From Tuberibacillus sp. Marseille-P3662 (GTDB taxonomy: Bacteria; Bacillota; Bacilli; Bacillales; Sporolactobacillaceae): a stretch of DNA of 64,000 nucleotides. Every line of letters starts with the position of its first letter. The first letter of the stretch is position 1. The stretch covers positions 992,001-1,056,000 of the forward strand of contig NZ_FXBS01000006.1 of the NCBI RefSeq assembly GCF_900178005.1, in the 5' to 3' direction. Of this stretch, positions 8,818 through 17,182 are shown piece by piece. Under the pieces are notes generated by a model. The model did not search any database. It was not told the origin of the DNA and was given only the letters and a program-made list of their open reading frames with translations. A program made the translations under genes and the position numbers.

Positions 8818-9201
8818 CTACTGCTCTATTATCTGAATAAGGTTGCCGCATGTATCGTCGAAGACAGCTATTGTGACTTCGCCCATTTCTGTCGGCTCCA
8901 TAGTAAACTTTACGCCTTTTTCTACTAATTCTTTGTACTCTTTGTGTATATCTGCAACCCCAAACATTGTTACTGGAATGCCATCAGCAAATAGCTTCTG
9001 TTGATACTCTTTGGCAGCAGGATGGTCATTCGGTTCGAGTAAAAGCTCTGTACCGTCCTGATCATCGGGAGAAACAAGCGTTATCCACCTAAATTCTCCG
9101 CTAGGAACGTCATGCTTTTTTACAAAGCCTAGCGTTTCTGTATAAAACTCTAATGCTTTGTCTTGATCTTGAACGAATATACTGGTAACAACGATTTTCA
9201 T
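8818..9201 (-). CDS. VOC (glyoxalase/bleomycin resistance) superfamily protein
   Basis: This 127-residue protein has one complete VOC module: two beta-alpha-beta-beta-beta units beginning MKIVVTSIFVQDQDKALEFY and ending GEVTIAVFDDTCGNLIQIIEQ. The family binds a metal with His/Glu residues or acts as a binding protein; here Glu residues are visible at LLLEPND and in the final LIQIIEQ strand. The ATG is preceded by AAGGGAGG. The upstream ArsR remnant overlaps this start by four bases (ATGA), so the two genes were once translationally coupled. Related ArsR-VOC pairs are common, but the substrate is unknown. Confidence 0.85.
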   Translation of the reverse strand: MKIVVTSIFVQDQDKALEFYTETLGFVKKHDVPSGEFRWITLVSPDDQDGTELLLEPNDHPAAKEYQQKLFADGIPVTMFGVADIHKEYKELVEKGVKFTMEPTEMGEVTIAVFDDTCGNLIQIIEQ

Positions 9202-9500
9202 ACTGTTGTTGCCTCCCTTGTTATTTGTGACTCATGGTGTTGCGTTAATAATCGTTTGCACGTCAAACACCCCACACATTCGTCAGAAAGTCCTGTCCCG
9301 ATATTATAAAATGATTCTCCTTTCAGCAAATTTTTAAGTGGTTCATGATTAAACATAAGTACTCGATATTGTCCCTTTCGTTTTGATTTTACAAACCCTG
9401 CATTTTACAATGTAGTAAGATGTTTAGCGATCGCCTGTCGTGGAATGGAAAAGTCGTGCTTCATAATGAGACGTGCCGTAAGTTCATACAACGTTAGATT
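9198..9500 (-). pseudogene. ArsR-family regulator with nonsense codon
   Basis: The minus-strand translation shows an ArsR-type winged helix: FSIPRQAIAKHLTTL, then an in-frame TAA at 9405-9407 where the family has an acidic residue, then NAGFVKSKRKGQYRVLMFNHEPLKNLL, and a Cys-containing tail ending in TGA that overlaps the VOC start. One GAA-to-TAA change would account for the stop. The N-terminal part is also hard to follow. The gene was probably the regulator of the VOC gene and is now dead, unless the stop is a sequencing error. Confidence 0.7.
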
Positions 9501-9556
9501 AGACCAAAGAAGCCAGTTCAATTTTCGATAGACCAAAATAGAAAGAGGTTATCAAT

Positions 9557-10486
9557 TTGAAAAATACATATAAATCCAAATTCAGCTTGCGTAAGTTTAC
9601 ATTGTTTGTGTCGCTGTTCGCATTGATTACACTCGCCGCCTGCACGGATTCAACCAATTCGACTAATGTCTCATCTGAAGAGGAAAACGAAGTGGGACAA
9701 ACAACAAAAACAGATGAAAAATTTGACCAAATCGAGAATGAGTTTAATGCTCGGCTCAGTGTCTATGCGATTGATACTGGTTCGAATCAGACCATCGAAT
9801 ATCGACCAGATGAACGTTTCGCTTTTGCATCCACCTACAAGGCATTGGCCGCTGCTATCGTATTACAGCAGAATACTATGGAAGAGCTTAAGGAAGTCAT
9901 CACCTATACCAAGGATGATTTGGTTCCCTATTCTCCAATTACCAAGAAACACGTTGATACCGGGATGGCCCTTTTGAAACTTGCCGAGGCGGCAGTTCGG
10001 TCCAGTGACAACACCGCAGGGAACCTCTTACTTAAGGCACTAGGAGGTCCTGACGGATTTGAACAAGCCTTAAGGCAAATCGGCGATAACGTTACCCAAG
10101 CGGATCGATACGAACCCAATTTGAATGAATTTACCCCGGGAGATACTCGTGACACTAGCACACCGAAAGTTCTTGCCACCGACCTTCAGGCATTCGCAGT
10201 CGGCGACTTGCTTTCGAATGATGATCGCGAACGGTTCACGAATTGGCTTCAAGGAAATGCGACAGGAGATACGCTGATTCGCGCGGGCGCACCGAAAGGA
10301 TGGGAAGTCGGTGATAAGAGTGGGGCCGGAAATTACGGAACGAGAAATGACATTGCAGTTGTTTGGCCGCCAAACAGGGAACCAATCGTTATTTCGATTA
10401 TGTCCCGTCATGATACGGAAGATGCCAAATATGATGATACGCTAATTGCGCAGGCTGCCAAAGTCGCACTTAACGCCCTAAAGTGA
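9557..10486 (+). CDS. bla: class A beta-lactamase, lipoprotein
   Basis: This is a serine beta-lactamase that hydrolyses penicillin-type antibiotics. All class A landmarks are present: ASTYKA (active-site Ser and Lys), SSDNTA (SDN loop), EPNLNE (omega-loop Glu) and DKSGAGNYGTRND, where KSG replaces the commoner KTG. The N-terminus is a signal peptide ending in a lipobox LAAC at about residue 29, so the mature enzyme should be anchored to the outer face of the membrane, followed by a polar Ser/Thr/Glu linker. The TTG start has an AAAGAGG site upstream. No BlaI/BlaR regulator is adjacent, so expression may be constitutive. Length (309) is normal for a lipoprotein form. Confidence 0.95.
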   Translation: MKNTYKSKFSLRKFTLFVSLFALITLAACTDSTNSTNVSSEEENEVGQTTKTDEKFDQIENEFNARLSVYAIDTGSNQTIEYRPDERFAFASTYKALAAAIVLQQNTMEELKEVITYTKDDLVPYSPITKKHVDTGMALLKLAEAAVRSSDNTAGNLLLKALGGPDGFEQALRQIGDNVTQADRYEPNLNEFTPGDTRDTSTPKVLATDLQAFAVGDLLSNDDRERFTNWLQGNATGDTLIRAGAPKGWEVGDKSGAGNYGTRNDIAVVWPPNREPIVISIMSRHDTEDAKYDDTLIAQAAKVALNALK

Positions 10487-10523
10487 GTTAAACTATAAAA
10501 AATAAACAAGAACCTAACCGAAG

Positions 10524-10556
10524 ACCGATTATTCCTTCAAGGAGTAATCGGTTTTA
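10524..10556 (+). terminator. terminator of the beta-lactamase gene
   Basis: The arms ACCGATTATTCCTT and AAGGAGTAATCGGT fold into a near-perfect stem ending in TTTT, 37 bases after the bla stop codon. Confidence 0.85.
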
Positions 10557-10855
10557 AAGATCATATTCCTTATTGTTTGCCTCTGAAAACGGTTCGGCTG
10601 TACTACCTCTATCAAGAATATAGCAATGTAGATTGGACACGATTCTTGATTCTTATTAAGGTTTCTCACCTGTAATAGTATAATTTATTAGTGTAATAAT
10701 ACAGACTTTATAAAAAAAGAGCCATGCTAGACATCTGCACGTCCATTAACCTCTTCATCAGCTAAAACACATGAAAATAGGAAATGAAAGGATGCTAGCT
10801 TTGGCTCATATTCGTTTAGGGGAGTTCTGCAAATGACGTTACGCTCCCCTATTTA
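10557..10855. other. non-coding stretch with inverted repeats
   Basis: No gene is visible here. GAGCCATGCTAG at 10719-10730 faces an imperfect complement CTAGCTTTGGCTC at 10795-10807, which would form a long-armed structure. TAGGGGAG at 10817-10824 pairs with CTCCCCTA at 10844-10851 and probably terminates the leftward lmrB transcript, although no strong T-run follows. Confidence 0.45.
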
Positions 10856-12301
10856 TTAACTTTCAGCAACAGGCTCCATTGATTCTTTTGTGTCTTCTTT
10901 TGACGTTTTCATCGGCTTAATAAAGAAAGACAAGATTAAGGCAAAGAGCGCCAGACAAGCAGCGACCATAAAGGCAACCGAGACCCCATGAATCATCGGG
11001 TGTGAAAGGTGTTCCTGCACGGCATCTTTTGTGTTGTTCGTCATTACTGTGACGAGTGTTGCCGTTCCAATAGAGGCAGCAACTTGTCGCATCGTATTAT
11101 TCATGGCCGTTCCGTGTGGAATTAACTGATCCGGAAGCTGGTTCAATCCGGCTGTCATGACCGGCATCATAACAAGAGATATTCCGAACATCCGGATGGC
11201 GTAAATGATCATCATGGTCGTGTATGTCGTCGAAGCGGTCATATTGCTGAATAGGAATGTCATGATAGAAACAACTGCCAGACCGATAATGGCCAGTGGT
11301 CGTGCCCCGATCTTATCAAAGACTCTCCCAGTAATTGGTGACATAATCCCCATTACAACTGCGCCCGGTAAAAGCAGCAATCCAGACTCGAGTGGTGAGT
11401 AACCTCGTGCATTCTGCATATAAAGCGGCAACAGAAGTTCTACGCCAATCATTGATACCATAACAATCATACCGATCAATACGGTTAGCGCAAAAATCTT
11501 GTTCTTAAATACCCTGAATTCAAGCATCGGAGTTTGAATGGTTAGCTGTCGCCATATAAATAAGCCAAGTGTGATAACACCGACAATTAAAGCGATGATG
11601 ACTTCTGTACTGCTCCAGCCGTTGTTACCTGCGCTGCTGAAACCGTATAATAAACTACCAAATCCAAGCGACGACAAGATGATCGACACGATATCAATTT
11701 TCGGATAGGTTAACTTAGTGACATTTTTCAATGCAAAGGTTGCAAAAATAATATCAAGCAAAGCAATTGGTAAAATCATATAGAACAGTACTCGCCATGA
11801 ATGGCTCTCAACAATCCAACCGGAAAGTGTGGGTCCAATTGCGGGAGCAAAAGCGATGACTAATCCTACCATTCCCATGGCCGCACCGCGTTTTTCGACA
11901 GGGAAAATAAGTAAAAACACCGTCTGCATTAATGGGATCATAATGCCTGCACCCGCTGCCTGCACAATTCTTGCAATTAACAAGAGCGGAAAACTAGGTG
12001 CAAATGCAGCGATCAGTGTCCCGGTCGCAAACAGACTCATAGCCGTAATAAATAGTTGCCTGGTCGAAAACTTTTGGATTAAAAAGGCGGTAACCGGAAT
12101 CATCACCCCATTCGTTAGCATGAACCCAGTCGTTAGCCATTGAGCCGTATTGGCAGAAACGGATAGATCAGCCATGATTTTGGGTATAGCGGTATTTAAC
12201 AGCGTCTGATTCAAAATGACAACAAATGCCCCCGCGAGAATCACAGCAATAATGACGGGTTTATTTAAGTTTTGATGAGACGATGACTGTTCATTTGCCA
12301 T
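10856..12301 (-). CDS. lmrB: DHA2-family multidrug efflux MFS transporter LmrB
   Basis: The 481-residue protein is a 14-helix proton-driven drug exporter. It is very close to B. subtilis LmrB over its length: LNQTLLNTAIPKIMADL, SANTAQWLTTGFML, the motif C region FAPAIGPTLSGWIVE, GFSSAGNNGWSS and IPHGTAMNNTMRQVAASIGTA. LmrB exports lincosamides and other compounds. A perfect-looking sigma-A promoter about 130 bp upstream is overlapped by a TetR-type operator that resembles the one in front of swrC. This suggests control by YerO about 3.5 kb away, rather than by an adjacent LmrA-type repressor, which is absent. Confidence 0.92.
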   Translation of the reverse strand: MANEQSSSHQNLNKPVIIAVILAGAFVVILNQTLLNTAIPKIMADLSVSANTAQWLTTGFMLTNGVMIPVTAFLIQKFSTRQLFITAMSLFATGTLIAAFAPSFPLLLIARIVQAAGAGIMIPLMQTVFLLIFPVEKRGAAMGMVGLVIAFAPAIGPTLSGWIVESHSWRVLFYMILPIALLDIIFATFALKNVTKLTYPKIDIVSIILSSLGFGSLLYGFSSAGNNGWSSTEVIIALIVGVITLGLFIWRQLTIQTPMLEFRVFKNKIFALTVLIGMIVMVSMIGVELLLPLYMQNARGYSPLESGLLLLPGAVVMGIMSPITGRVFDKIGARPLAIIGLAVVSIMTFLFSNMTASTTYTTMMIIYAIRMFGISLVMMPVMTAGLNQLPDQLIPHGTAMNNTMRQVAASIGTATLVTVMTNNTKDAVQEHLSHPMIHGVSVAFMVAACLALFALILSFFIKPMKTSKEDTKESMEPVAES

Positions 12302-12428
12302 ATTGACTCCACTCCTTTTATTTATTTCTCTGATATAAGATTGTTAAATTAATATAATCAAAAATAGTTAAGTGTCCGTTCTTTCTAGACGATGAAATGG
12401 CTTTTTATTAATTTGACCAACGGGTTAT

Positions 12429-12457
12429 ATTATATATGTTTATGACCAGTCAGTCAA
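12429..12457 (-). promoter_or_regulatory. lmrB promoter with embedded operator
   Basis: On the minus strand TTGACT (12457-12452) and TATAAT (12434-12429) are separated by exactly 17 bases. The 14-bp element TGACTGACTGGTCA (12456-12443) overlaps the -35 box and half of the spacer. The same kind of element, TGACCGACCAGTCA, lies in the swrC/yerO intergenic region. Confidence 0.8.
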
Positions 12458-12568
12458 AAAAGAAGTGTTAAAACATTTATTCAATAGTCAATCCATCACT
12501 TTGTTAATAAGTGCTATCCAATGATGGAATAAAACAATGATGCCGGATGACACGGCATCACTGTTAAT

Positions 12569-15500
12569 TTATGCTTCACGATCTCTATTTTTGTTCTTTC
12601 TTCTTAGTTTACTGAGCGCATCATAAATGATCGGAACGATGACTAATGTCAATAATGTTGAACTTGTCAGACCACCGATGACTGTTATACCAAGGCTCTT
12701 ACCAATAAATCCGCTGCCTTCAAGCCCTAAAGCTAATGGCAATAGTGCTCCGATGGTAGCAAGAGCGGTCATCAAAATAGGACGCAAACGGATAGTTCCA
12801 GCTTCAAGTAGTGCTTCGCGAATGCTCCAACCTTCTTGCTCTTTATGAATGACACGGTCAATCAATACAATCGCGTTGGTGACAACAATACCTATGAGCA
12901 TGAGCGCACCGATCATTGCGGAAACACCCAACGGTTCACCGCTGATCAACAGGCCGATAAGTGCACCAATGATTGTAAACGGCAGGGAAAACAAAATGGC
13001 AAACGGTGCGAGTGCCCCACCAAATGTGATGACAAGAACAAGGTATACAATTGCTATGGCTGCGAGCATAGCGAGGCCGAGCTGTGTAAACGATTCTTGA
13101 ATATCTTGAGTGACGCCGCCCATGGAAACTTCAATACCCGAAGGCAGATCCATCTCATCAATGTCGTTCTGCAGACTTTGTGATACGGCTGTTGCGTTAT
13201 CGGTTGTCAGCTTGCCACTCACCGATACGTAGGTTGAACCGTTCCGGCGCGTAATGGTATCAGATGTTTCTCCTTTGTTTACATCCGTGACATCTTCGAC
13301 CTTCACTGTTTTTCCGACAGGCGTTTGAATGTCTGTATTCTTAACATCATTGATGTTCGAATAATTTTTTTCATTGACCTGAAGGTAAACATTGACGCTC
13401 TCTCCATCTTTTTGAATGGTTGTCAGCATAGGCCTTTGTTGAGTTTGATTTAATGACTGGCTGATTTGCCCAGCTGTTAGCCCTAGTTCACTCAGTTTTT
13501 TCTGATTGGCAACAAGGGTGTACTCATCATAAGTTTCAGACATACTTGAACCGACATCTTTCAGGTTGTCCTGATCTTGCATAACTTTTTCGATATCTTG
13601 GACGACCGGTTTGATCGCATCCATGGAATCCCCTTTGACGAGGAGTTGGATTTGATTACTTCCACCTGTCGATGTGAAATTTTGGGATGCCCATTCGCCT
13701 TTGTTTGTTTGTGATTTCAGATCTTTAATAACCTGCTCTTTTTCCTCATTGAAGTTTTCAGTATCATCTTCATATTGAACAAAGAACATTGCTTGGTTCG
13801 AAGCCCCTGGATTCATCGGGTTTTCCCCGCCAAGAGAGTATTGAATGGTTTGGACATTTTCACGGTCTTCCAGATACGTTTCTGCATCAGCCGCACGCTT
13901 CTTGACACTATCCAACGTTTGACCGGGTTCTGGTTTATAAGTAGCAATCATCATTTTCTGCTCTTGAGAAGGTAAAAAACTGACACCAATAGCTGGTACA
14001 AGCGCCAAGCTTCCAATTAAAAGCAGAACAGCCAGGCCTGACGTGATGATCTTATGATTTAATGTCCAGTTCAGGATGCGTTTGTATCCCCGTGCCATTC
14101 TCCCGGGCCCTTCATTATGCGTCGTCGTTTCCTTTTTAGAAGGGGGACCTTGCTTCATAAAACTGTGTGCTAAAACGGGTACTACAGTCACAGCTACCAA
14201 TAAGGAAGACAATAACGCAAGAACAACAGTTAATGCGAACGGCATGAATAGTTGACCCACCATGCCGCTGACAAGCCCCATTGGCAAAAATACAGCAATC
14301 GTGACGATGGTTGAAGAAGCAATCGGACGAAACATTTCCTTCGTCGCTTCACGTATTAGCGCTCGACCTTTAAGTTGTTCACCCTCTAAAGCCATTCTGC
14401 GATAGATATTCTCTATAACAACGATAGAGTCATCAACGACACGCCCAATGGCTATTGTCATGGCCCCAAGCGTCATAATATTCAAGGTAATATCCATTTG
14501 GTTTAACAGCAATAACGCCATAAGTAATGATAATGGAATGGATACTACAGAAATGAGCGTGGTTTTCACGTTTCTCAGGAACATGAAAATGATAATCATA
14601 GCGAACAAAGCGCCAAATATTGCTTTGCTCAGCATAGTATTAACAGAATTCTCGATTGGTTCTCCTTGATCAAAAGACGAGATCATGTTAATCCCATCAA
14701 TGTCTTTTTCCAAATCGTTCATTTGCTCCTTTACACGGTTAACGACATCGACCGTGTTGGCGTCAGCTGTTTTGACGACTTGTATGCTGATGGATTTCTT
14801 CCCATTAGTTCTTGAGATAGATTCGGCTTTGCCCACCATTTTAATATTGGCGATTTCTTGAAGCTCCACCGTCGGGATGTTCGCTGTCTTCTGTGCAGCC
14901 CCCTGATTCCGACTTTCCTGTACTTGCGAACCGCTGTCATTTTGTTTCTGCGGTATCCCTTGGCTTTGAGTTGATGGTTCTGACGAAGGTGTGACAGGAA
15001 TTTGCAATTGCCTTAAGTCTTTAAGTGTTGTAATGTTACCATCAACGACGATTGATTTCTTTGTATCATCGAATGTATATAAACCGAGTGGCACCTTGAC
15101 ATCGGATCCTTTGATCAATTGCTTGATCGTATCCTTTTGAAGACCTAACGATGCCATTTTATCTTGGTCAAATGTCAGCTGGACTTCATTTGCTTGCTGC
15201 CCCGCAACTTTAACAGAAGACACGCCTTGAAGTCCTTCAAATGAAGGGGCAATGTCATCTTCCACTTTATTTGTTAATTGTTCCAAAGATTGGTTCTCGC
15301 CTGTAACACTTAATGTAATGACAGGGAGACTGTTCATGCTTAACCGGGAAACCTCCGGATCTTGAACATTGGTCGGAAAACTGACCTTAGATACCGCCTC
15401 TGTCACTTCTTCTTCCGCTTTATCCATTTTCTTATCAAAATGATATTGAATTTGAACGGAAGACGTGTTTTGGTAAGAAGATGAACTCACGATATCAACG

Positions 15501-15730
15501 CCATTCAAATTCTGTACCGATTTTTCGATCGGTTTCGTAACCTTATCCGTCACTTCTTCAGGTGTGGAACCTGGATAGGGCGTTGTGACAGTCACAACCG
15601 GAGTATTGATATTCGGTATGGTCTCCATTTTCATATTAAGGCCTGCATATAAACCTGCGGCCGCTATGATAATCGTCATCAACCAAAGAGCAAACTTATT
15701 CTTTAATGTAAAGTTGATTAACTTGTTCAA
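12569..15730 (-). CDS. swrC: RND-family efflux transporter SwrC (YerP)
   Basis: This is a proton-driven RND transporter of 1053 residues with two halves, each consisting of one leading membrane helix, a large extracytoplasmic porter domain and five to six helices. Helix 1 starts LNKLINFTLKNKFALWLM and the second half opens near LNWTLNHKIITSGLAVLL. The family motif GRVVDDSIVVIENI is present in helix 4. B. subtilis SwrC exports surfactin and confers self-resistance. The TTG at 15730 is chosen because AAGGAGGGG lies six bases upstream; the 30 residues before it in the open frame are non-coding. It is divergent from the TetR gene yerO. Confidence 0.93.
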   Translation of the reverse strand: MNKLINFTLKNKFALWLMTIIIAAAGLYAGLNMKMETIPNINTPVVTVTTPYPGSTPEEVTDKVTKPIEKSVQNLNGVDIVSSSSYQNTSSVQIQYHFDKKMDKAEEEVTEAVSKVSFPTNVQDPEVSRLSMNSLPVITLSVTGENQSLEQLTNKVEDDIAPSFEGLQGVSSVKVAGQQANEVQLTFDQDKMASLGLQKDTIKQLIKGSDVKVPLGLYTFDDTKKSIVVDGNITTLKDLRQLQIPVTPSSEPSTQSQGIPQKQNDSGSQVQESRNQGAAQKTANIPTVELQEIANIKMVGKAESISRTNGKKSISIQVVKTADANTVDVVNRVKEQMNDLEKDIDGINMISSFDQGEPIENSVNTMLSKAIFGALFAMIIIFMFLRNVKTTLISVVSIPLSLLMALLLLNQMDITLNIMTLGAMTIAIGRVVDDSIVVIENIYRRMALEGEQLKGRALIREATKEMFRPIASSTIVTIAVFLPMGLVSGMVGQLFMPFALTVVLALLSSLLVAVTVVPVLAHSFMKQGPPSKKETTTHNEGPGRMARGYKRILNWTLNHKIITSGLAVLLLIGSLALVPAIGVSFLPSQEQKMMIATYKPEPGQTLDSVKKRAADAETYLEDRENVQTIQYSLGGENPMNPGASNQAMFFVQYEDDTENFNEEKEQVIKDLKSQTNKGEWASQNFTSTGGSNQIQLLVKGDSMDAIKPVVQDIEKVMQDQDNLKDVGSSMSETYDEYTLVANQKKLSELGLTAGQISQSLNQTQQRPMLTTIQKDGESVNVYLQVNEKNYSNINDVKNTDIQTPVGKTVKVEDVTDVNKGETSDTITRRNGSTYVSVSGKLTTDNATAVSQSLQNDIDEMDLPSGIEVSMGGVTQDIQESFTQLGLAMLAAIAIVYLVLVITFGGALAPFAILFSLPFTIIGALIGLLISGEPLGVSAMIGALMLIGIVVTNAIVLIDRVIHKEQEGWSIREALLEAGTIRLRPILMTALATIGALLPLALGLEGSGFIGKSLGITVIGGLTSSTLLTLVIVPIIYDALSKLRRKNKNRDREA

Positions 15731-15789
15731 TGGAATCCCCTCCTTTTTTCTATAATTGACGTGTGAAATTGAACAATCTAAAATATAAA

Positions 15790-15811
15790 TGACTGGTCGG
15801 TCACTTGTCAA
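15790..15811 (-). promoter_or_regulatory. swrC promoter region and YerO-type operator
   Basis: TTGACA at 15811-15806 (minus strand) stands 17-18 bases from an AT-rich -10 candidate (TTATAT/TATATT). The 14-bp element TGACTGGTCGGTCA at 15790-15803 fills the spacer. It matches the lmrB operator in outline (TGAC-four variable pairs-GTCA). Its position between the divergent swrC and yerO suggests that YerO controls both. Confidence 0.7.
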
Positions 15812-15888
15812 GATGGTCAATCATGTTTAAAAAAGATGATGAATTTGTTTATAATACAAAGGAAAGATCCTTTCTAGGAGGATATAAA

Positions 15889-16746
15889 ATGAAAGAAAAA
15901 GAAAAGTTAATTATAGAAGCGGCCATTAAACTATTTGCTAGCAAAGGGTTCACTGCTACCTCAGTTCAGGAGATCGTCCAAGAAAGCGGTATGTCTAAAG
16001 GAGCTTTCTACCTATATTTCAAATCAAAAGATGCTTTATTGTTTGCGATTTTCACCTATTATTACGAACGTATTCAAAACAAGATTCAAGATATAGAAAA
16101 TAAAAATTTACCTTCCCGTGAAAAATTCCAGCAACAGTTGACGGTTTATTTTCATGAAATGAAGGAACATAAAGAATTTATTATCATGCAAGTTAGGGAG
16201 CAGGCCATCCCTTTCAATGAAGATATCGCACATTTTATAAAGAATATAAAAGCGAATCACTATATGTTTTATAAGAAAAACCTCCTTGACATTTATGGAG
16301 AACGTGTCAAACCTTACCTTTGGGATTTAACATGTATTTTGCAGGGAACGTTTCATTCTTACCTTGATCTGATCACCTTAGAAACAGTTAACATCGACCT
16401 GAAATACCTTTCGCAATTCATGCTTAACCGGGCCGATGATTTATTGGAAGGCCTTCTCGATACGAAGGAACGTCCTGTGCTATCTAGGAATGAAATGGAT
16501 GAACTTATCCGGCGAAGTGTTGACCAAGTAGATCAAATATCAGTGGAGAAAGCGATTGATCAACTGAAAGAAAAGACAAACAACGAAGATCTTAGGGTTA
16601 CGATTGATGTTTTGGAGGAGGAAATGAAGCGAAAATCCCCCCGAATGCCTGTCATCAAAGGAATGTTGACAAACCTTGACAGTTACCCAGAAGCCATAGA
16701 ATTGAAGAAAAAGATGGAGTTATATTATCATATAGATACTGAATAG
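15889..16746 (+). CDS. yerO: TetR-family repressor YerO
   Basis: This is a 285-residue TetR regulator. The N-terminal helix-turn-helix reads LIIEAAIKLFASKGFTATS, then VQEIVQESGMSKGAFYLYFKSK, followed by a helical ligand and dimerisation domain that is longer than usual and has a charged C-terminal extension. The ATG at 15889 has CTAGGAGG upstream; the earlier in-frame ATG has no site and would include the operator region. In B. subtilis YerO represses the adjacent swrC/yerP gene, and the divergent arrangement is preserved here. Its likely operators are at 15790-15803 and 12443-12456. Confidence 0.9.
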   Translation: MKEKEKLIIEAAIKLFASKGFTATSVQEIVQESGMSKGAFYLYFKSKDALLFAIFTYYYERIQNKIQDIENKNLPSREKFQQQLTVYFHEMKEHKEFIIMQVREQAIPFNEDIAHFIKNIKANHYMFYKKNLLDIYGERVKPYLWDLTCILQGTFHSYLDLITLETVNIDLKYLSQFMLNRADDLLEGLLDTKERPVLSRNEMDELIRRSVDQVDQISVEKAIDQLKEKTNNEDLRVTIDVLEEEMKRKSPRMPVIKGMLTNLDSYPEAIELKKKMELYYHIDTE

Positions 16747-16810
16747 ACCAATAATTAGAAAATTGAAAGTCTATATCCATGAGGATAATGATTTCAAATA
16801 TTTATGCCGT

Positions 16811-16867
16811 TATACTATATAACAAAAGCGACCTTTTAAATAATAGTTGGGTCGCTTGTATAGTATA
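16811..16867. terminator. long hairpin after yerO
   Basis: TATACTATA (16811-16819) pairs with TATAGTATA (16859-16867) outside an inner stem AAGCGACC/GGTCGCTT (16826-16833, 16850-16857). It lies between the ends of yerO and a convergent small gene and can act as a bidirectional terminator, although no long T-run is present. Confidence 0.5.
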
Positions 16868-16891
16868 TCATTGTGCAGTTGTTCTTTGCGT

Positions 16892-17032
16892 TTAATTTTG
16901 GTTATTCTTAATCTCTTCCAACAGAGAAATAACTTTTTCGTTTTGTTTGATTATTGTTTGATTTTGTTTTCTCATTTTGGTGAAGTCAAATAAAAATACG
17001 ATTAAGATGACTAATACAAAAATGTCTACCAC
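16892..17032 (-). CDS. 46-residue single-pass membrane protein
   Basis: A small frame starts at GTG (17032) with GTGAGGGG six bases upstream and stops at TAA (16892-16894). The product has a hydrophobic N-terminal helix (VDIFVLVILIVFLFDF) followed by a basic then amphipathic tail (KMRKQNQTIIKQNEKVISLL). This architecture resembles the many short membrane-anchored coiled-coil peptides of Bacilli. The good start signal and coherent composition argue for a real gene. No function can be assigned. Confidence 0.6.
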   Translation of the reverse strand: MVDIFVLVILIVFLFDFTKMRKQNQTIIKQNEKVISLLEEIKNNQN

Positions 17033-17123
17033 GGTTTGTCCCCTCACTTCATCCACGTAAGTTTGAACATATCACTATTAACTATTCTACCAAAATGACA
17101 AAAAGTCTTGAAGAAAAAATGCT

Positions 17124-17161
17124 ACACAAAAAGAACGTTTATTTTCGCGTTCTTTTTGTGT
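17124..17161. terminator. bidirectional terminator after the pectinase gene
   Basis: ACACAAAAAGAACG (17124-17137) pairs perfectly with CGTTCTTTTTGTGT (17148-17161). It ends the leftward galacturonate operon, just past the last gene's stop. Confidence 0.85.
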
Positions 17162-17182
17162 TAGTGAATTTTATTCGATTTT

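Noticed and set aside
12836-13183. Plus-strand open frames inside swrC
   Set aside because: They are antisense to well conserved RND motifs and start without ribosome binding sites.
16811-16867. Possible MITE
   Set aside because: The inverted repeat is short, has no target duplication and fits a terminator between convergent genes.
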